A DNA stretch of 64,000 nucleotides, from assembly GCA_022566735.1 (NCBI GenBank), contig JADFIG010000008.1, positions 1-64,000 of the forward strand, written 5' to 3'. Position 1 is the first letter of the stretch. Every line of letters begins with the position of its first letter. Position numbers and translations under genes: made by a program. Source of the stretch: Pseudomonadota bacterium (GTDB taxonomy: Bacteria; Pseudomonadota; Gammaproteobacteria; Burkholderiales; Burkholderiaceae_C). Below, piece after piece: positions 8,893 to 18,173 of this stretch. The notes beneath the pieces were generated by a model, which was given only the letters and a program-made list of their open reading frames with translations, searched no databases and was not told the DNA's origin.

Positions 8893-9435
8893 ATGCAGAC
8901 CCTGCCCCTGCACAAGGCCTTCACCCTGCTGGAGCCGGGCCCCGTCGTGCTCGTCACCACCCACGATGGCCAGCGGCCCAACGTGATGACGATCTCCTGG
9001 ACCATGGTCACCGACTTCACGCCCCGCTTCGCCATCACCACCGGCGCGTGGAACCACTCTTACGCGGCGCTGACGTCCACGCGGGAGTGCGTCATCGCCA
9101 TCCCCACGGTGGACCTGCTCGACCAGGTCGTGGGCATCGGCACCTGCTCGGGCGCCGACACGGACAAGTTCCAGGCCTTCGGGCTCACCGCCGTCGCGGC
9201 CAAACAGGTGCGCGCGCCGCTCATCCGCGAATGCGTGGCTCACATCGAGTGCCGGGTGGTCGACATCGTCAAGCCGCACGACATCGTCATCCTCGAAGGC
9301 GTGGCGGCCAGCATCGACCGCCACCGCGCCGAGCGCCGGACGCTGCATGCCGTGGGCGACGGCAGCTTCGTCGTCGACGGGGACACGCTTGAGCGGCGAG
9401 CGATGATGCGGCACAAACTGCCGCCGGGCGTTTGA
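8893..9435 (+). CDS. Flavin reductase-like (FMN-binding split barrel) protein
   Basis: The 180-residue protein fits the flavin-reductase-like family: PVVLVTTHDGQRPNVMTISW near residue 16 is the conserved FMN-binding strand, followed by FAITTGAWNHSYAAL and a typical SGADTDKFQAFGL stretch near residue 88. Members use NAD(P)H to reduce or bind flavin, often serving a monooxygenase. GGAG lies just upstream of the ATG at 8893. No partner oxygenase adjoins; a nitronate monooxygenase is encoded 580 nt downstream. Family confident, substrate unknown. Confidence 0.85.
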   Translation: MQTLPLHKAFTLLEPGPVVLVTTHDGQRPNVMTISWTMVTDFTPRFAITTGAWNHSYAALTSTRECVIAIPTVDLLDQVVGIGTCSGADTDKFQAFGLTAVAAKQVRAPLIRECVAHIECRVVDIVKPHDIVILEGVAASIDRHRAERRTLHAVGDGSFVVDGDTLERRAMMRHKLPPGV

Positions 9436-9528
9436 GGTGCCCGAACGCGCGGCACGCTGGCCCTGCAGCGCATGCTGGGGCAAGGGCAGGAACCGGCGCA
9501 TGTCGCCACACACAGGAGCATGTCATCC

Positions 9529-9942
9529 ATGAAACCGCTACCGATCATCTGGCAGAGACTCGTCAGCCCTGAAGGCAGAACCTGCGAACGCTGCGGCGCC
9601 ACGCAACAGGAGATGGCGCGCGCCATCGCGAGGCTGACCAAAGTGCTTCTCCCGCTCGGCATGGAGCCGACCCTGGACATCAAGGAGATGGACGAGCGCT
9701 CGTTCAAGGCCAACCCGTCGGAATCCAACCGCATCTGGATCGCTGGCAAGCCCATGGAACAATGGCTCTCGGCCAGCGTGGGCAGCAGCCCCTGTTGCTC
9801 GGTCTGCGGCACATCTGAATGCCGAACGGTTGAGGTGGAGGGAACCACGTTCGAGGCCATCCCCGAGAAGCTGCTTCTTCGAGCGGCTTTGGTGGCCGCT
9901 TCGCAGCTGTTGGCGGACGACCCCACCACGCGCTTGCCTTGA
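9529..9942 (+). CDS. DUF2703 family protein
   Basis: The 137-residue protein matches DUF2703 throughout: LPIIWQRLV at the start, a Cys pair TCERCGAT, the block ESNRIWIAGKPMEQWL, then SPCCSVCG with SECRTVEVEG. The conserved cysteines suggest metal or thiol chemistry and related proteins often occur near metal-resistance genes, but function is not established. Two ATGs are possible (9520 and 9529); 9529 is preferred because AGGAG sits 10 nt upstream, while it abuts the earlier one. Confidence 0.8.
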   Translation: MKPLPIIWQRLVSPEGRTCERCGATQQEMARAIARLTKVLLPLGMEPTLDIKEMDERSFKANPSESNRIWIAGKPMEQWLSASVGSSPCCSVCGTSECRTVEVEGTTFEAIPEKLLLRAALVAASQLLADDPTTRLP

Positions 9943-10017
9943 CGCCGACCCACGGCGCCCGACCCGAGTTGAAACGCTGACCTTGCTGCGCCCACCGGGC
10001 GGTTGAAGCTCACAGAC

Positions 10018-11091
10018 ATGACCACACCCCTCACCCAGTTGCTGGGCACCGCCCTGCCCATCGTCCAGGCCCCCATGGCGGGCGTGCAGGGCAGCGCTTT
10101 GGCGCTGGCCGTGTGCCAGGCCGGCGGGCTCGGCTCGCTGCCCGCCGCGGCCCTGAGCCCCGACGCCCTGCGCACCGAGCTGGGCCTCATGGCCGCGCAA
10201 AGCCAGGGCCGGCCGTGGAACGTCAACTTCTTCGCCCACGTGCCGCCGGTGCCCGACGCGGCCCGCGAAGCGGCATGGCGCGCCTCGCTGGCGCCCTGCT
10301 ACGCCGAGCACGGCATCGACCCGGCTGGCATCGCCGCCAGCCCGGGACGCAGCCCCTTCAGCGACGCCGTGGCCGATGTGGTGGAGGCCTTTCGGCCACC
10401 CGTGGTGAGTTTCCACTTCGGCCTGCCCTCGCCCGCCTTGCTGGCGCGTGTGCGGGCCTGGGGGGCCAAGGTGCTGTCCAGCGCCACCACCGTCGAAGAG
10501 GCGCTGTGGCTGCAGGCGCAGGGGGTGGACGCCATCATCGCGCAGGGCCTGGAGGCCGGTGGGCACCGCGGCTTCTTCCTCACGCGCGACCTGAGCACGC
10601 AGATGGGCACCTTCGCGCTGCTGCCGCAGATCGTGCAGGCCGTGAAGCTGCCGGTGATCGCGGCCGGCGGCATCGTCGATGCGCCAAGCGTGGCCGCGGC
10701 CTTCGCGCTGGGCGCAGCGGGCGTGCAAGCGGGAACGGCCTACCTGCTCTGCCCCGAGGCCACGACCAGCGCCGTCCACAGGGCAGCGCTGCAAAGCGAG
10801 GCCGCCCGCCACACCGCCCTGACCACGCTGTTCACAGGCGGCGCGGCACGCGGCATCGTCAACCGGGCCATGCGCGAACTCGGCGCGCTCGACAACCAGG
10901 CCCCGGCTTTCCCGCTGGCCACCTCGGCCATCGCGCCGTTGCGCGCGGCCGCAGAACGCGCAGGCAGCGGCGACTTCACACCGCTGTGGAGCGGGCAGAA
11001 CGCCAGCATGTGCCATGCCGTGCCGGCAGCAGAGGTCACACGGTCGCTGGCAGCCGGTGTGCCTGCATCCATGTGTTCGAACGCCGCATGA
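10018..11091 (+). CDS. Nitronate monooxygenase (2-nitropropane dioxygenase family)
   Basis: The 357-residue TIM-barrel flavoprotein carries family signs: PIVQAPMAG near the N-terminus (FMN binding), GGLGSLPAAAL, WNVNFFAH, SSATTVEEALWLQAQGVDAI, GLEAGGHRG (with the active-site His), and PVIAAGGIVDAPSVAAAFALGAAGVQ. Such enzymes oxidise nitronates using O2 and FMN. ATG at 10018 is preferred over the TTG at 10003. The stop overlaps the ATG of the next gene (ATGA at 11088), so the two form a tight pair. Confidence 0.92.
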   Translation: MTTPLTQLLGTALPIVQAPMAGVQGSALALAVCQAGGLGSLPAAALSPDALRTELGLMAAQSQGRPWNVNFFAHVPPVPDAAREAAWRASLAPCYAEHGIDPAGIAASPGRSPFSDAVADVVEAFRPPVVSFHFGLPSPALLARVRAWGAKVLSSATTVEEALWLQAQGVDAIIAQGLEAGGHRGFFLTRDLSTQMGTFALLPQIVQAVKLPVIAAGGIVDAPSVAAAFALGAAGVQAGTAYLLCPEATTSAVHRAALQSEAARHTALTTLFTGGAARGIVNRAMRELGALDNQAPAFPLATSAIAPLRAAAERAGSGDFTPLWSGQNASMCHAVPAAEVTRSLAAGVPASMCSNAA

Positions 11092-11930
11092 CGCCATCGC
11101 CTCATCCCATGTCCCGCATCACCGACATCGCCCAGGCCCTGGCCAACGCCCACCGCACCGGCACCGCCTGGCAGCCCACCGACGGGTGGCCCGAGCTCAG
11201 CGCGGCCGACGCCTATGCCATCCAGGCCGCCGTCGCGGCGGAGCTGGGCTGGTTCCCCGACGGCCCGCATGCCTGGAAGGTGGGCGGCACCACGGACATC
11301 AGCGCGGCGCCCTTGCCCGAGGTGCTGCCATCCAACGCCACATCGCCTGCCACCTGGGTGCTGCCCGCGGGGCAGGACGAGGTGCTGATCGAAGCCGAGC
11401 TGGCCTTCCGCCTGGCCTCGGCGCCGCCTTTGCCTGCCGCTGCGGACTCGCCGCAAGCCGCCCTGTCCGAGGCGCTGGCCTGCCTGGGCACGGTGTGCGT
11501 GTCGGTGGAGCTCATCGGCACGCGCCTGGCCGAAGGGCTGTCGGCCCCGCCGAACTGGAAGCTGGCCGACCAGGGCGTGCACGCGGGCCTGGTCATCGGG
11601 GCGGAGCAGCCTGGTGCGCGGTTCACCGCCTTCACGCCGGCAGACTGGCAAGCGCAGGCCTGCCACATCCGCGTGCAAGGCCCCAGCGGCCCCGCGGTGC
11701 TGCACGAAGCCCGCGGCAGCCACCCGGCCATCCTGGCTGGCCTGCCCCCGCTGGGCACCCTGCCCTGGCTGGCGCAACATGCCGCGGCACGGGCCGTCAC
11801 GCACAGCGGCGGCCTGAACGCCGGCGACCTCGTCACCACCGGCGCCTGGCTGGTGGTCAAGGTGCGCCGCGGCGATGTGGTGGACGTGGGCTTCGAGGGC
11901 CTGCCCGGGGTGCGCCTGCACATCGCCTGA
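11088..11930 (+). CDS. Fumarylacetoacetase-fold hydratase-like protein
   Basis: This 280-residue protein resembles the 2-keto-4-pentenoate hydratase branch of the fumarylacetoacetase superfamily: helical N-terminus with LSAADAYAIQAAVAAEL, AWKVGGT, the acidic metal-site motif EVLIEAELAFRLA, and VVKVRRGDVVDVGFEGL at the end. It is clearly distinct from the dmpE and dmpH products of this window and sits beside a nitronate monooxygenase, so I do not assign it to phenol breakdown. The start at 11088 gives ATGA coupling to the previous gene; an ATG at 11109 is an alternative. Confidence 0.75.
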   Translation: MTPSPHPMSRITDIAQALANAHRTGTAWQPTDGWPELSAADAYAIQAAVAAELGWFPDGPHAWKVGGTTDISAAPLPEVLPSNATSPATWVLPAGQDEVLIEAELAFRLASAPPLPAAADSPQAALSEALACLGTVCVSVELIGTRLAEGLSAPPNWKLADQGVHAGLVIGAEQPGARFTAFTPADWQAQACHIRVQGPSGPAVLHEARGSHPAILAGLPPLGTLPWLAQHAAARAVTHSGGLNAGDLVTTGAWLVVKVRRGDVVDVGFEGLPGVRLHIA

Positions 11931-11986
11931 GCCAGGGTGGGTTAACCTTCGCCCTCGTCGTTTGAAGCATTCGGAGCAGTCGGTCC

Positions 11987-12784
11987 ATGGACATCGGTCA
12001 GCATGTGGTGCAGCAGGGCTCGGGCGAGCCCATCGTCCTGGTGCATGGCTCGTACGCCACCACCTCCACCTGGAAGAAGATGCTGGAGCGCCTCTCGCAG
12101 ACGCACCACTGCATCGCCATCAAGCTGCCCGGCCATGGCGGCATGCCCGACCCCACGGATTTCGCCTCGCCCAGCATCGAGACCGAGCTCGCCGTGATCG
12201 AGGCCGCGGTGCGCCAGTTCACCGACCGGCCCATCCACCTCGTGGGCCATTCCTACGGCGGCGTGGTGGCGCTGGCGCAGGCGCTCAAGGGCGCCTTGCC
12301 CGTGTCGCGCCTGACGCTGTTCGAGCCTGTCGCCACCTGGGTGCTCGACGTGGTCGAGGACGAGGCCATGCAGGCCGAGGTGGCCGCCTTCCTGGGCCGC
12401 TACCGGCGTGACGCCGCCGCGGGGCGGCCCCATGTGTGCGGCCAGGTCATCGACTTCTGGGGCGGTGGCGAGCACTTCGCGGCCCTGCCTGCGCACATCC
12501 AGGACGCCATGGGCACGATGGTGGCCAACAACCTGCGCCACTGGGACATCTGCACCGTGGCGCGGCACAGCCGTGCCGACCTCGCTGGGCTGGACATCCC
12601 CACGCACCTGGTGTGCGGCACGCGCTCCAACGCGGTGGCGCGTGCCATCGTGGACCACCTGCACGCCGTGCTGCCGCGCAGCCAGCGCACCGACATCGAA
12701 GGCGCCAGCCACGCACTGGTGACCAGCCACCCCGAAGCCTGTCTGGCCGCGCTGCTCGACGAGCGGCCGCTGAGAGCCGCCTGA
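11987..12784 (+). CDS. Alpha/beta hydrolase
   Basis: The 265-residue protein has a full alpha/beta-hydrolase core: IVLVHGSYATTSTW (oxyanion HG), the nucleophile elbow VGHSYGGVVALA with Ser in GHSYGG near residue 89, and a late His in GASHALVTSHPE. The substrate cannot be told; salicylate- or lactone-type esterases and uncharacterised hydrolases look alike. It is not obviously DmpD, and it lies 40 kb from the meta operon. It ends 20 nt from the convergent livF stop. Confidence 0.85.
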   Translation: MDIGQHVVQQGSGEPIVLVHGSYATTSTWKKMLERLSQTHHCIAIKLPGHGGMPDPTDFASPSIETELAVIEAAVRQFTDRPIHLVGHSYGGVVALAQALKGALPVSRLTLFEPVATWVLDVVEDEAMQAEVAAFLGRYRRDAAAGRPHVCGQVIDFWGGGEHFAALPAHIQDAMGTMVANNLRHWDICTVARHSRADLAGLDIPTHLVCGTRSNAVARAIVDHLHAVLPRSQRTDIEGASHALVTSHPEACLAALLDERPLRAA

Positions 12785-12804
12785 GCTGGCTGGCGCTGGA
12801 GGCC

Positions 12805-13500
12805 TCAGACCTCCAGCCACTCCTTGCGCACGTACTTGTCGGCGCGGAGCTCGTCGGGCGTGCCCTCGAAGACCATCTCGCCGTGGCCCATCACGTAGCA
12901 ACGCTGCGAGATCTCCAGCGCGATGGTGAGTTTCTGCTCGACCAGCAGCACGCCCAGGCCGCGCTTGCGCAACTCCTTGAGGTACTCGCCCACCAGTTCC
13001 ACGATCTTCGGGGCCAGGCCTTCGGTCGGCTCGTCGATCATGATCAGGTCGGGGTCGCCCATCAGGGTGCGGCACAGGGTCAGCATCTGCTGCTCGCCGC
13101 CCGACATCACGCCGGCTTCGGTGTGCTGGCGCTCCTTGAGCCGCGGGAACATCTGGTACATGTCGTCCAGCGACCAGCGGCTGTTCTTGGCGCCGCCCTT
13201 CTGGCCGAGCAGCAGGTTCTGCTCCACGGTCAGCTTGGGGAAGACGTCGCGGCTTTCGGGCACGTAGCCGATGCCGTGGCGGGCGATGTCGTAGGGCTTG
13301 TGCCCCAGCATCTCCTGGTCGTTCCACTTCACCGAGCCGTGACCATCGACCAGGCCCATGATGGTCTTGATGGTGGTGGAGCGGCCCGAGCCGTTGCGGC
13401 CCAGCAGGCTGACGATCTCGCCGGGTTTCACTTCCATGTCCACACCGTGGAGGATGTGGCTCTTGCCGTAGAAGGCGTGCAGGTTCTCGATCTTCAGCAT
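12805..13500 (-). CDS. livF: Branched-chain amino acid ABC transporter ATPase LivF-type
   Basis: The 231-residue ABC ATPase shows the LivF pattern: Walker A GRNGSGRSTT, Q-loop region YVPESRDVFPKLTVEQNL, signature MSGGEQQML, Walker B LIMIDEPTEGLAP. It would power uptake through LivHM. The Walker A lysine is replaced by arginine (GSGRST instead of GxGKST), which I have seen in related betaproteobacterial LivF proteins but which is unusual for ABC ATPases. It is last in a livK-H-M-G-F order, starting 4 nt after the livG stop. Liv-type clusters next to aromatic catabolism sometimes import aromatic or dicarboxylic compounds rather than amino acids. Confidence 0.93.
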   Translation of the reverse strand: MLKIENLHAFYGKSHILHGVDMEVKPGEIVSLLGRNGSGRSTTIKTIMGLVDGHGSVKWNDQEMLGHKPYDIARHGIGYVPESRDVFPKLTVEQNLLLGQKGGAKNSRWSLDDMYQMFPRLKERQHTEAGVMSGGEQQMLTLCRTLMGDPDLIMIDEPTEGLAPKIVELVGEYLKELRKRGLGVLLVEQKLTIALEISQRCYVMGHGEMVFEGTPDELRADKYVRKEWLEV

Positions 13501-13504
13501 GGGG

Positions 13505-14317
13505 TCAGGCTCCTGCGGCTTCTGCGGCCTGGGCCTCGGCGCGCTGGTTTTCGGCCAGCACGGAGCCCAGGTAGGCTTCCTTGACGCGGTCGTTGGCGCG
13601 CACGTTCTCCGGCGTGTCGAAGGCGATCACTTCGCCATAGACCAGCACGGCGATGCGGTCGGCCAGGCCGAACACCACGCCCATGTCGTGCTCCACGGTC
13701 AGCAGGGTCTTGCCCTCGGTGACCTCGCGGATCATCTTCACGAAGTTGGCCGTCTCGGACTTGCTCATGCCGGCCGTGGGTTCGTCCAGCAGGATGACGT
13801 TGCTGCCACCCGCGATGGTCACACCCACTTCCACGGCACGCTGCTCGGCGTAGGTGAGGTTGGTGACGTTGGTGTCGCGCTTGCGGCGCAGCCGGATCAT
13901 GTCCAGCACTTCCTCGGCGCGGCGGTTGACCTCGCTGAGGTTGGAGAGAAAACGCCAGAAGGCGTAACGCTCGCCCATGGACCACAGCACCGCGCAGCGG
14001 ATGTTCTCGAACACCGACAGGCGCGGGAACAGGTTGGAGACCTGGAAGCTGCGGGCCAGGCCGCGGCGGTTGATCTCGTAGGGCTTCATGCCGTGGATGG
14101 CCTCGCCGTGCAGGATGATCTCGCCGCTGGTGGGGGCCATGCGGCCGCTGATGAGGTTGAACAGCGTGGACTTGCCCGCGCCGTTGGGGCCGATGAGGGC
14201 GACGCGCTCGCCGGCCTTCACGGCCAGGTTCGCGCCACGGATGATCTCGGTCTTGCCGAAGGACTTGCGCACGTCGCGCAGTTCCAGGGCCAGGCCGGTG
14301 GATGATGTGTTGCTCAT
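13505..14317 (-). CDS. livG: Branched-chain amino acid ABC transporter ATPase LivG-type
   Basis: The 270-residue protein has Walker A GPNGAGKSTLFNLISG near residue 46, LARSFQVSNLFPRLSVFENI, the LivG-style signature region LTYAEQRAVEVGVTIAG in place of LSGGQ, and Walker B VILLDEPTAGMS. It pairs with LivF as the second ATPase. The start is ATG at 14317 (MSNTSSTG); readings extending further upstream run into the livM reading frame. The C-terminus is alanine/glutamate-rich. The spacing to livM is 26 nt. Confidence 0.94.
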   Translation of the reverse strand: MSNTSSTGLALELRDVRKSFGKTEIIRGANLAVKAGERVALIGPNGAGKSTLFNLISGRMAPTSGEIILHGEAIHGMKPYEINRRGLARSFQVSNLFPRLSVFENIRCAVLWSMGERYAFWRFLSNLSEVNRRAEEVLDMIRLRRKRDTNVTNLTYAEQRAVEVGVTIAGGSNVILLDEPTAGMSKSETANFVKMIREVTEGKTLLTVEHDMGVVFGLADRIAVLVYGEVIAFDTPENVRANDRVKEAYLGSVLAENQRAEAQAAEAAGA

Positions 14318-14343
14318 GGAGGTGTCCTTGCCTGGGTTCCGGT

Positions 14344-15636
14344 TCACAGGCCTTCGCGGCGCTGGATCTCGGCTTCGATGTCTTCCTGGATGCGGCCCCA
14401 CTGGCGCACGAACTCGCGCCGGCTCAGCTCGAACAGGCCCACGCCGGTGGCCAGCAGCAAGGCCGCGCCCACCCAGGCATCCCTGCCCTGCGTGTCGACG
14501 CTCACCCCCGCGAAAGTCATCACCGGGCCCAAGGCTTCGTTGAGCTTGATGTGGTAGACCATCTCCACGATCAGGGCCACCGCGGTCAGCACCGTCAGCG
14601 CCGTGCCGGCCAGGGCCAGGTAGGACGTCCACAGCCGGCGCAGGAAGCCGTAGGCGGCCACGCGCATGTTCATCATCAGCAGGCTGGCGATGCCGCCCGG
14701 GGCGTACATCACCATCAGCAGGAAGACCAGGCCCAGGTAGAGCAGCCAGGCCTTGCTCAGCTCCGACAGCAGCACCGAGGCCAGCACCATCAGCACCGCA
14801 CCGATGATGGGTCCGAAGAAGAACAGCGAGCCGCCCAGGAAGGTGAACAGCAGGTAGGCGCCCGAGCGCTGCGCGCCCACCACCTCGGCCGTCACGATCT
14901 CGAAGTTCACTGCGTACAGGCCGCCCGCGATGCCGGCGAAGAAGCCCGCGATCATGAAGGCGAAGTAGCGCACGCGCTGGGTGTCGTAGCCGATGAACTC
15001 CACGCGCTCCGGGTTGTCGCGCACGGCATTGAGCATGCGGCCCAGCGGCGTCTGTGTGAAGGCGAACATCAGCACCGTGCAGATGAAGCAGTACGCGGCG
15101 ATCAGGTAATACACCTCGGTCTGCGGCCCGAAGGTGATGCCCAGGAAGGGCTGGCCCACCACGCGGTTGCTGGAGATGCCGCCTTCACCACCGAAGAACT
15201 CCGGCAGCATCAGCGACATCGACCACACCAGTTCGCCCACGCCCAGCGTGATCATGGCGAAGGTGTTGCCCGACTTCTTGGTGCTGACCGCCCCCAGCAG
15301 GGCCGCGACCAGCAGACCGGCGATGCCGCCCACGATGGGGATGAGCATGACCGGCAAGGCCCACTCGCCCGCGCCCACCTTGTTGAGCGTGTGGATGGCC
15401 GCGAAAGAGCCCAGGCCCGAGTACACGGCGTGACCGAAGGACAGCATGCCCCCCTGCCCCAGCAGCATGTTGTAGGACAGGCAGACGATGATGGCGATGC
15501 CCATTTGCGTGAGCATGGTCATGGCCAGGCTGCTGGTGAACAGCTTGGGGGCCACCAGCAGGACGATGGCGAACAGCGACCACAGGACGAAGCGGCCGAC
15601 GTTCCAGGGTCGGAAAGAATACGTTGCGTTGCTCAT
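14344..15636 (-). CDS. livM: Branched-chain amino acid ABC transporter permease LivM-type
   Basis: The 430-residue membrane protein has about ten hydrophobic helices and LivM motifs: YNMLLGQGGMLSFGHAVYSGLG, AVRDNPERVEFIGYDTQRVR (the cytoplasmic EAA-like loop contacting the ATPases) and GSLFFFGPIIGAVLM. It is longer than E. coli LivM at its C-terminus, with extra helices. ATG at 15636 is favoured by GAGGAG 8 nt upstream; a GTG at 15645 would overlap the livH stop. Confidence 0.92.
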   Translation of the reverse strand: MSNATYSFRPWNVGRFVLWSLFAIVLLVAPKLFTSSLAMTMLTQMGIAIIVCLSYNMLLGQGGMLSFGHAVYSGLGSFAAIHTLNKVGAGEWALPVMLIPIVGGIAGLLVAALLGAVSTKKSGNTFAMITLGVGELVWSMSLMLPEFFGGEGGISSNRVVGQPFLGITFGPQTEVYYLIAAYCFICTVLMFAFTQTPLGRMLNAVRDNPERVEFIGYDTQRVRYFAFMIAGFFAGIAGGLYAVNFEIVTAEVVGAQRSGAYLLFTFLGGSLFFFGPIIGAVLMVLASVLLSELSKAWLLYLGLVFLLMVMYAPGGIASLLMMNMRVAAYGFLRRLWTSYLALAGTALTVLTAVALIVEMVYHIKLNEALGPVMTFAGVSVDTQGRDAWVGAALLLATGVGLFELSRREFVRQWGRIQEDIEAEIQRREGL

Positions 15637-15641
15637 GGTGC

Positions 15642-16667
15642 TCACTCCTCGCGCGTACCGAGCAGGCCCTTGGGCCGGAAGATCAGGATCAGCACCAGCA
15701 GGAGGTACGGCAGGATCGGCGCCATCTGCGACACCGAGATCTTCAACAGCGGGTAGGCCCAGTGTTCAAAGCTCACCGTGGTGCCCAGGCTTTGCAGCAC
15801 GGACACCGGCGAGACGTCGATCACGACGGCGAAGGTCTGGATGAGGCCGATCAGCAGCGAGGCCAGGAAGGCACCGGCCAGCGACCCCATGCCGCCGACC
15901 ACCACCACCACGAAGATGATGGCGCCCACGGATGCGGCCATGTTGGGCTCGGTCACGAAGGCATTGCCCCCGATCACGCCGGCCAGACCGGCCAGGGCGC
16001 AGCCGCCACCGAACACGCCCATCATCACGCGGGGCACGTTGTGGCCGAGCGCCTGCGTGGTGTCGGGGTGGGTCAGCGCCGCCTGGATGATCAGGCCGAT
16101 GCGGGTGCGCGTCAGCAGCAACCACAGCGAGCCGAGCATGAACAGTGCCACCAGGGCCATGAAGCCGCGGTACATCGGGAACTGCGTGCAGCTGTTGCCC
16201 GCAGCGGGCGCACAGATGGCCGCATCGCCCGCGCCCGCCAGCCAGCTCAGGCCTTGGCCCTTGATGTTGGCCAGGGTGAACAGCGGGCCGCTCAAGGCCT
16301 CGGGCACGCGGTAGTCCACGTTGGCCGGGCCCCAGACCAGGCGCACCACTTCCAGCACCACGTAGGACAGGCCGAAGGTGACCAGCAGCTCCGGCACGTG
16401 GCCGTAGACGTGCACCTTGCGCAGGCTGTAGCGTTCGAACGCCGCGCCCAGCGCACCGACCAGCAGCGGCGCGATGACGAGGGCGGGGAAGAAGCCGATG
16501 ACACCGGTCAACGCGTGAGCGAAGTAGGCGCCCATCATGTAGAAGCTGGTGTGCGCGAAATTGAGCACACCCATCATGCTGAAGATCAGGGTCAGGCCCG
16601 AGCTCAGCATGAACAGCAGCAAGCCGTAGCTGATGCCGTTCAGGAAGAAGACGAAGAAGGTTTCCAT
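15642..16667 (-). CDS. livH: Branched-chain amino acid ABC transporter permease LivH-type
   Basis: The 341-residue inner-membrane permease begins METFFVFFLNGISYGLLLFM and carries LivH motifs: LTLIFSMMGVLNFAHTSFYMMGAY and GGMGSLAGAFLASLLIGLIQ near the C-terminus. A roughly 60-residue periplasmic insertion (about residues 115-175, with PAAGNSCTQFP) separates two helix groups. The start at 16667 is chosen by alignment to the family. It lies 161 nt downstream of livK, a gap with no further gene. Confidence 0.93.
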   Translation of the reverse strand: METFFVFFLNGISYGLLLFMLSSGLTLIFSMMGVLNFAHTSFYMMGAYFAHALTGVIGFFPALVIAPLLVGALGAAFERYSLRKVHVYGHVPELLVTFGLSYVVLEVVRLVWGPANVDYRVPEALSGPLFTLANIKGQGLSWLAGAGDAAICAPAAGNSCTQFPMYRGFMALVALFMLGSLWLLLTRTRIGLIIQAALTHPDTTQALGHNVPRVMMGVFGGGCALAGLAGVIGGNAFVTEPNMAASVGAIIFVVVVVGGMGSLAGAFLASLLIGLIQTFAVVIDVSPVSVLQSLGTTVSFEHWAYPLLKISVSQMAPILPYLLLVLILIFRPKGLLGTREE

Positions 16668-16828
16668 GTGCGCAAGACGTGAGGCGGCCGCAGGGATCGC
16701 CTGCACCGCAAGGCCTGCCTCGCCATCCTCATGGCAATCAGGCCCATCGCCCGCGCCCCGTGTGGACGGCGCGGGCATCCGACAAGATCCAGGGTGGGCG
16801 CGGCCTCAGCCGCCCCACCCGCCCGTCA

Positions 16829-18064
16829 TCACGACGGACGCTTCATCTGGCACGAGGTGGGGGTGCTGGCCACGTAGGCGTCGAAGGCCTTGACCGCCAC
16901 GAAGGTCATGCCCGTGCCTTCCACGTCGTAGCTGTTCTTGGCATCGACCTTGGCCCACTGGGCGATGAACAGCGGCTGCTGCAGCTGGTGGTCGGACTTG
17001 CGCATTTCCACTTCGCCGTTGAAGCTCTTGAACTTCATGCCTTCCATGACCTTGGCCACCTTGACCGGGTCGGTGGACTTGGCCTGGGCCATGCCGTTGG
17101 ACAGCATCACCAGGGCCGAGTAGGTGGCGGCAGAGTAGTAGTCGTCGTTGAAGCGCTTCTTGAACTCGCCGACCAGCTGCGCGTTGATGCCGCCCAGGTT
17201 GTAGTGGCCGTAGCCCACCTGGTAGATGCGGCCTTCGGCGGCCTTGCCCAGCGCAGTGGGCGTGCCGCCGAAGTTGGCGTAGTAGGTGTAGAACTTGGCG
17301 GACAGGCCGGCATCGTTGGCGGCCTTGACCAGCAGGGCCAGGTCGGAGCCCCAGTTGCCGGTGATGACGGTGTCGGCGCCCGAGGCCTTGATCTTGGCCA
17401 CGTAGGGCGCGAAGTCACGCACCTGGGCCAGGGGGTGCAGGTCGTCGCCGACGATCTGGATGTCGGGGCGCTTGCGCTTGAGGTTTTCCTTGGCGTACTT
17501 GGAGACCTGCTGGCCGTGCGCGTAGTTCTGGTTGATCAGGTAGACCTTGCTGACGTCCTTCTGGTCCTTGATGAAGGTGGTCAGGGCTTCCATCTTCATG
17601 GACGTGTCGGCGTCCAGACGGAAGTGCCAGAAGCTGCACTTGCTGTTGGTCAGGTCGGGATCGACCGCGGCGTAGTTCAGGAAGACGATTTCCTTGCCGG
17701 GGTTGCGTTCGTTGTGCTTGTTGACGGCGTCCACCAGGGCACCGGCAGCGCCAGAGCCCAGGCCCTGCACGATGTAGCGCACGCCCTGGTCAGCGGCCGA
17801 CTTCAGCGCGTTGAGCGACTCGGCGGGGCTGAGCTTGTTGTCGATGGAGATGATCTCGAACTTGACGCCTGCAGGGTTGTTGGCGTTGAGTTTCTCGGCC
17901 ACGAACTGGTAGCTCTTGAGCTGGTTCTGACCCACGCTGGCCATCAGGCCGGACAGCGGATCGATCCAGGCGATCTTGACGGTTTCACCCTTCTGGGCCA
18001 ACGCGGCACCAGCGGCCAGAGAGCTCATCACCAACACGCTGAGGGCGCGAACGGGAAACTTCAT
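16829..18064 (-). CDS. livK: ABC transporter substrate-binding protein, LivK-type
   Basis: The 411-residue periplasmic binding protein has a signal peptide (MKFPVRALSVLVMSSLAAGA, cleavage near ALA-QKG) and the type-1 fold: VKIAWIDPLSGLMASVGQNQ, ADQGVRYIVQGLGSGAAGALVDAVN, KVYLINQNYAHGQQVSKYAKE, GADTVITGNWGSDLALLVKAA. A strong CAGGAGAAAGCA precedes the ATG at 18064. It is first in the liv operon. Ligand cannot be read from sequence; branched-chain amino acids, other amides or aromatic acids are all possible. Confidence 0.93.
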   Translation of the reverse strand: MKFPVRALSVLVMSSLAAGAALAQKGETVKIAWIDPLSGLMASVGQNQLKSYQFVAEKLNANNPAGVKFEIISIDNKLSPAESLNALKSAADQGVRYIVQGLGSGAAGALVDAVNKHNERNPGKEIVFLNYAAVDPDLTNSKCSFWHFRLDADTSMKMEALTTFIKDQKDVSKVYLINQNYAHGQQVSKYAKENLKRKRPDIQIVGDDLHPLAQVRDFAPYVAKIKASGADTVITGNWGSDLALLVKAANDAGLSAKFYTYYANFGGTPTALGKAAEGRIYQVGYGHYNLGGINAQLVGEFKKRFNDDYYSAATYSALVMLSNGMAQAKSTDPVKVAKVMEGMKFKSFNGEVEMRKSDHQLQQPLFIAQWAKVDAKNSYDVEGTGMTFVAVKAFDAYVASTPTSCQMKRPS

Positions 18065-18173
18065 TGCTTTCTCCTGTAGGTAAGGTCGATCAAGTACGAC
18101 TGCACACAATTTACCCCCCATGCTTGCGGGGTCGCGTCAGGGATGACCCGAGGAGCCACACGCTGCCTGTCGA

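Noticed and set aside
11088-11930. Fumarylacetoacetase-fold gene as a second dmpE
   Set aside because: Only superfamily-level similarity; it is coupled to a nitronate monooxygenase, and a proper dmpE lies at 50,475.
11987-12784. Alpha/beta hydrolase as the missing DmpD
   Set aside because: It lies 40 kb from the meta operon, faces a different neighbourhood, and its motifs do not single out meta-cleavage-product hydrolases.
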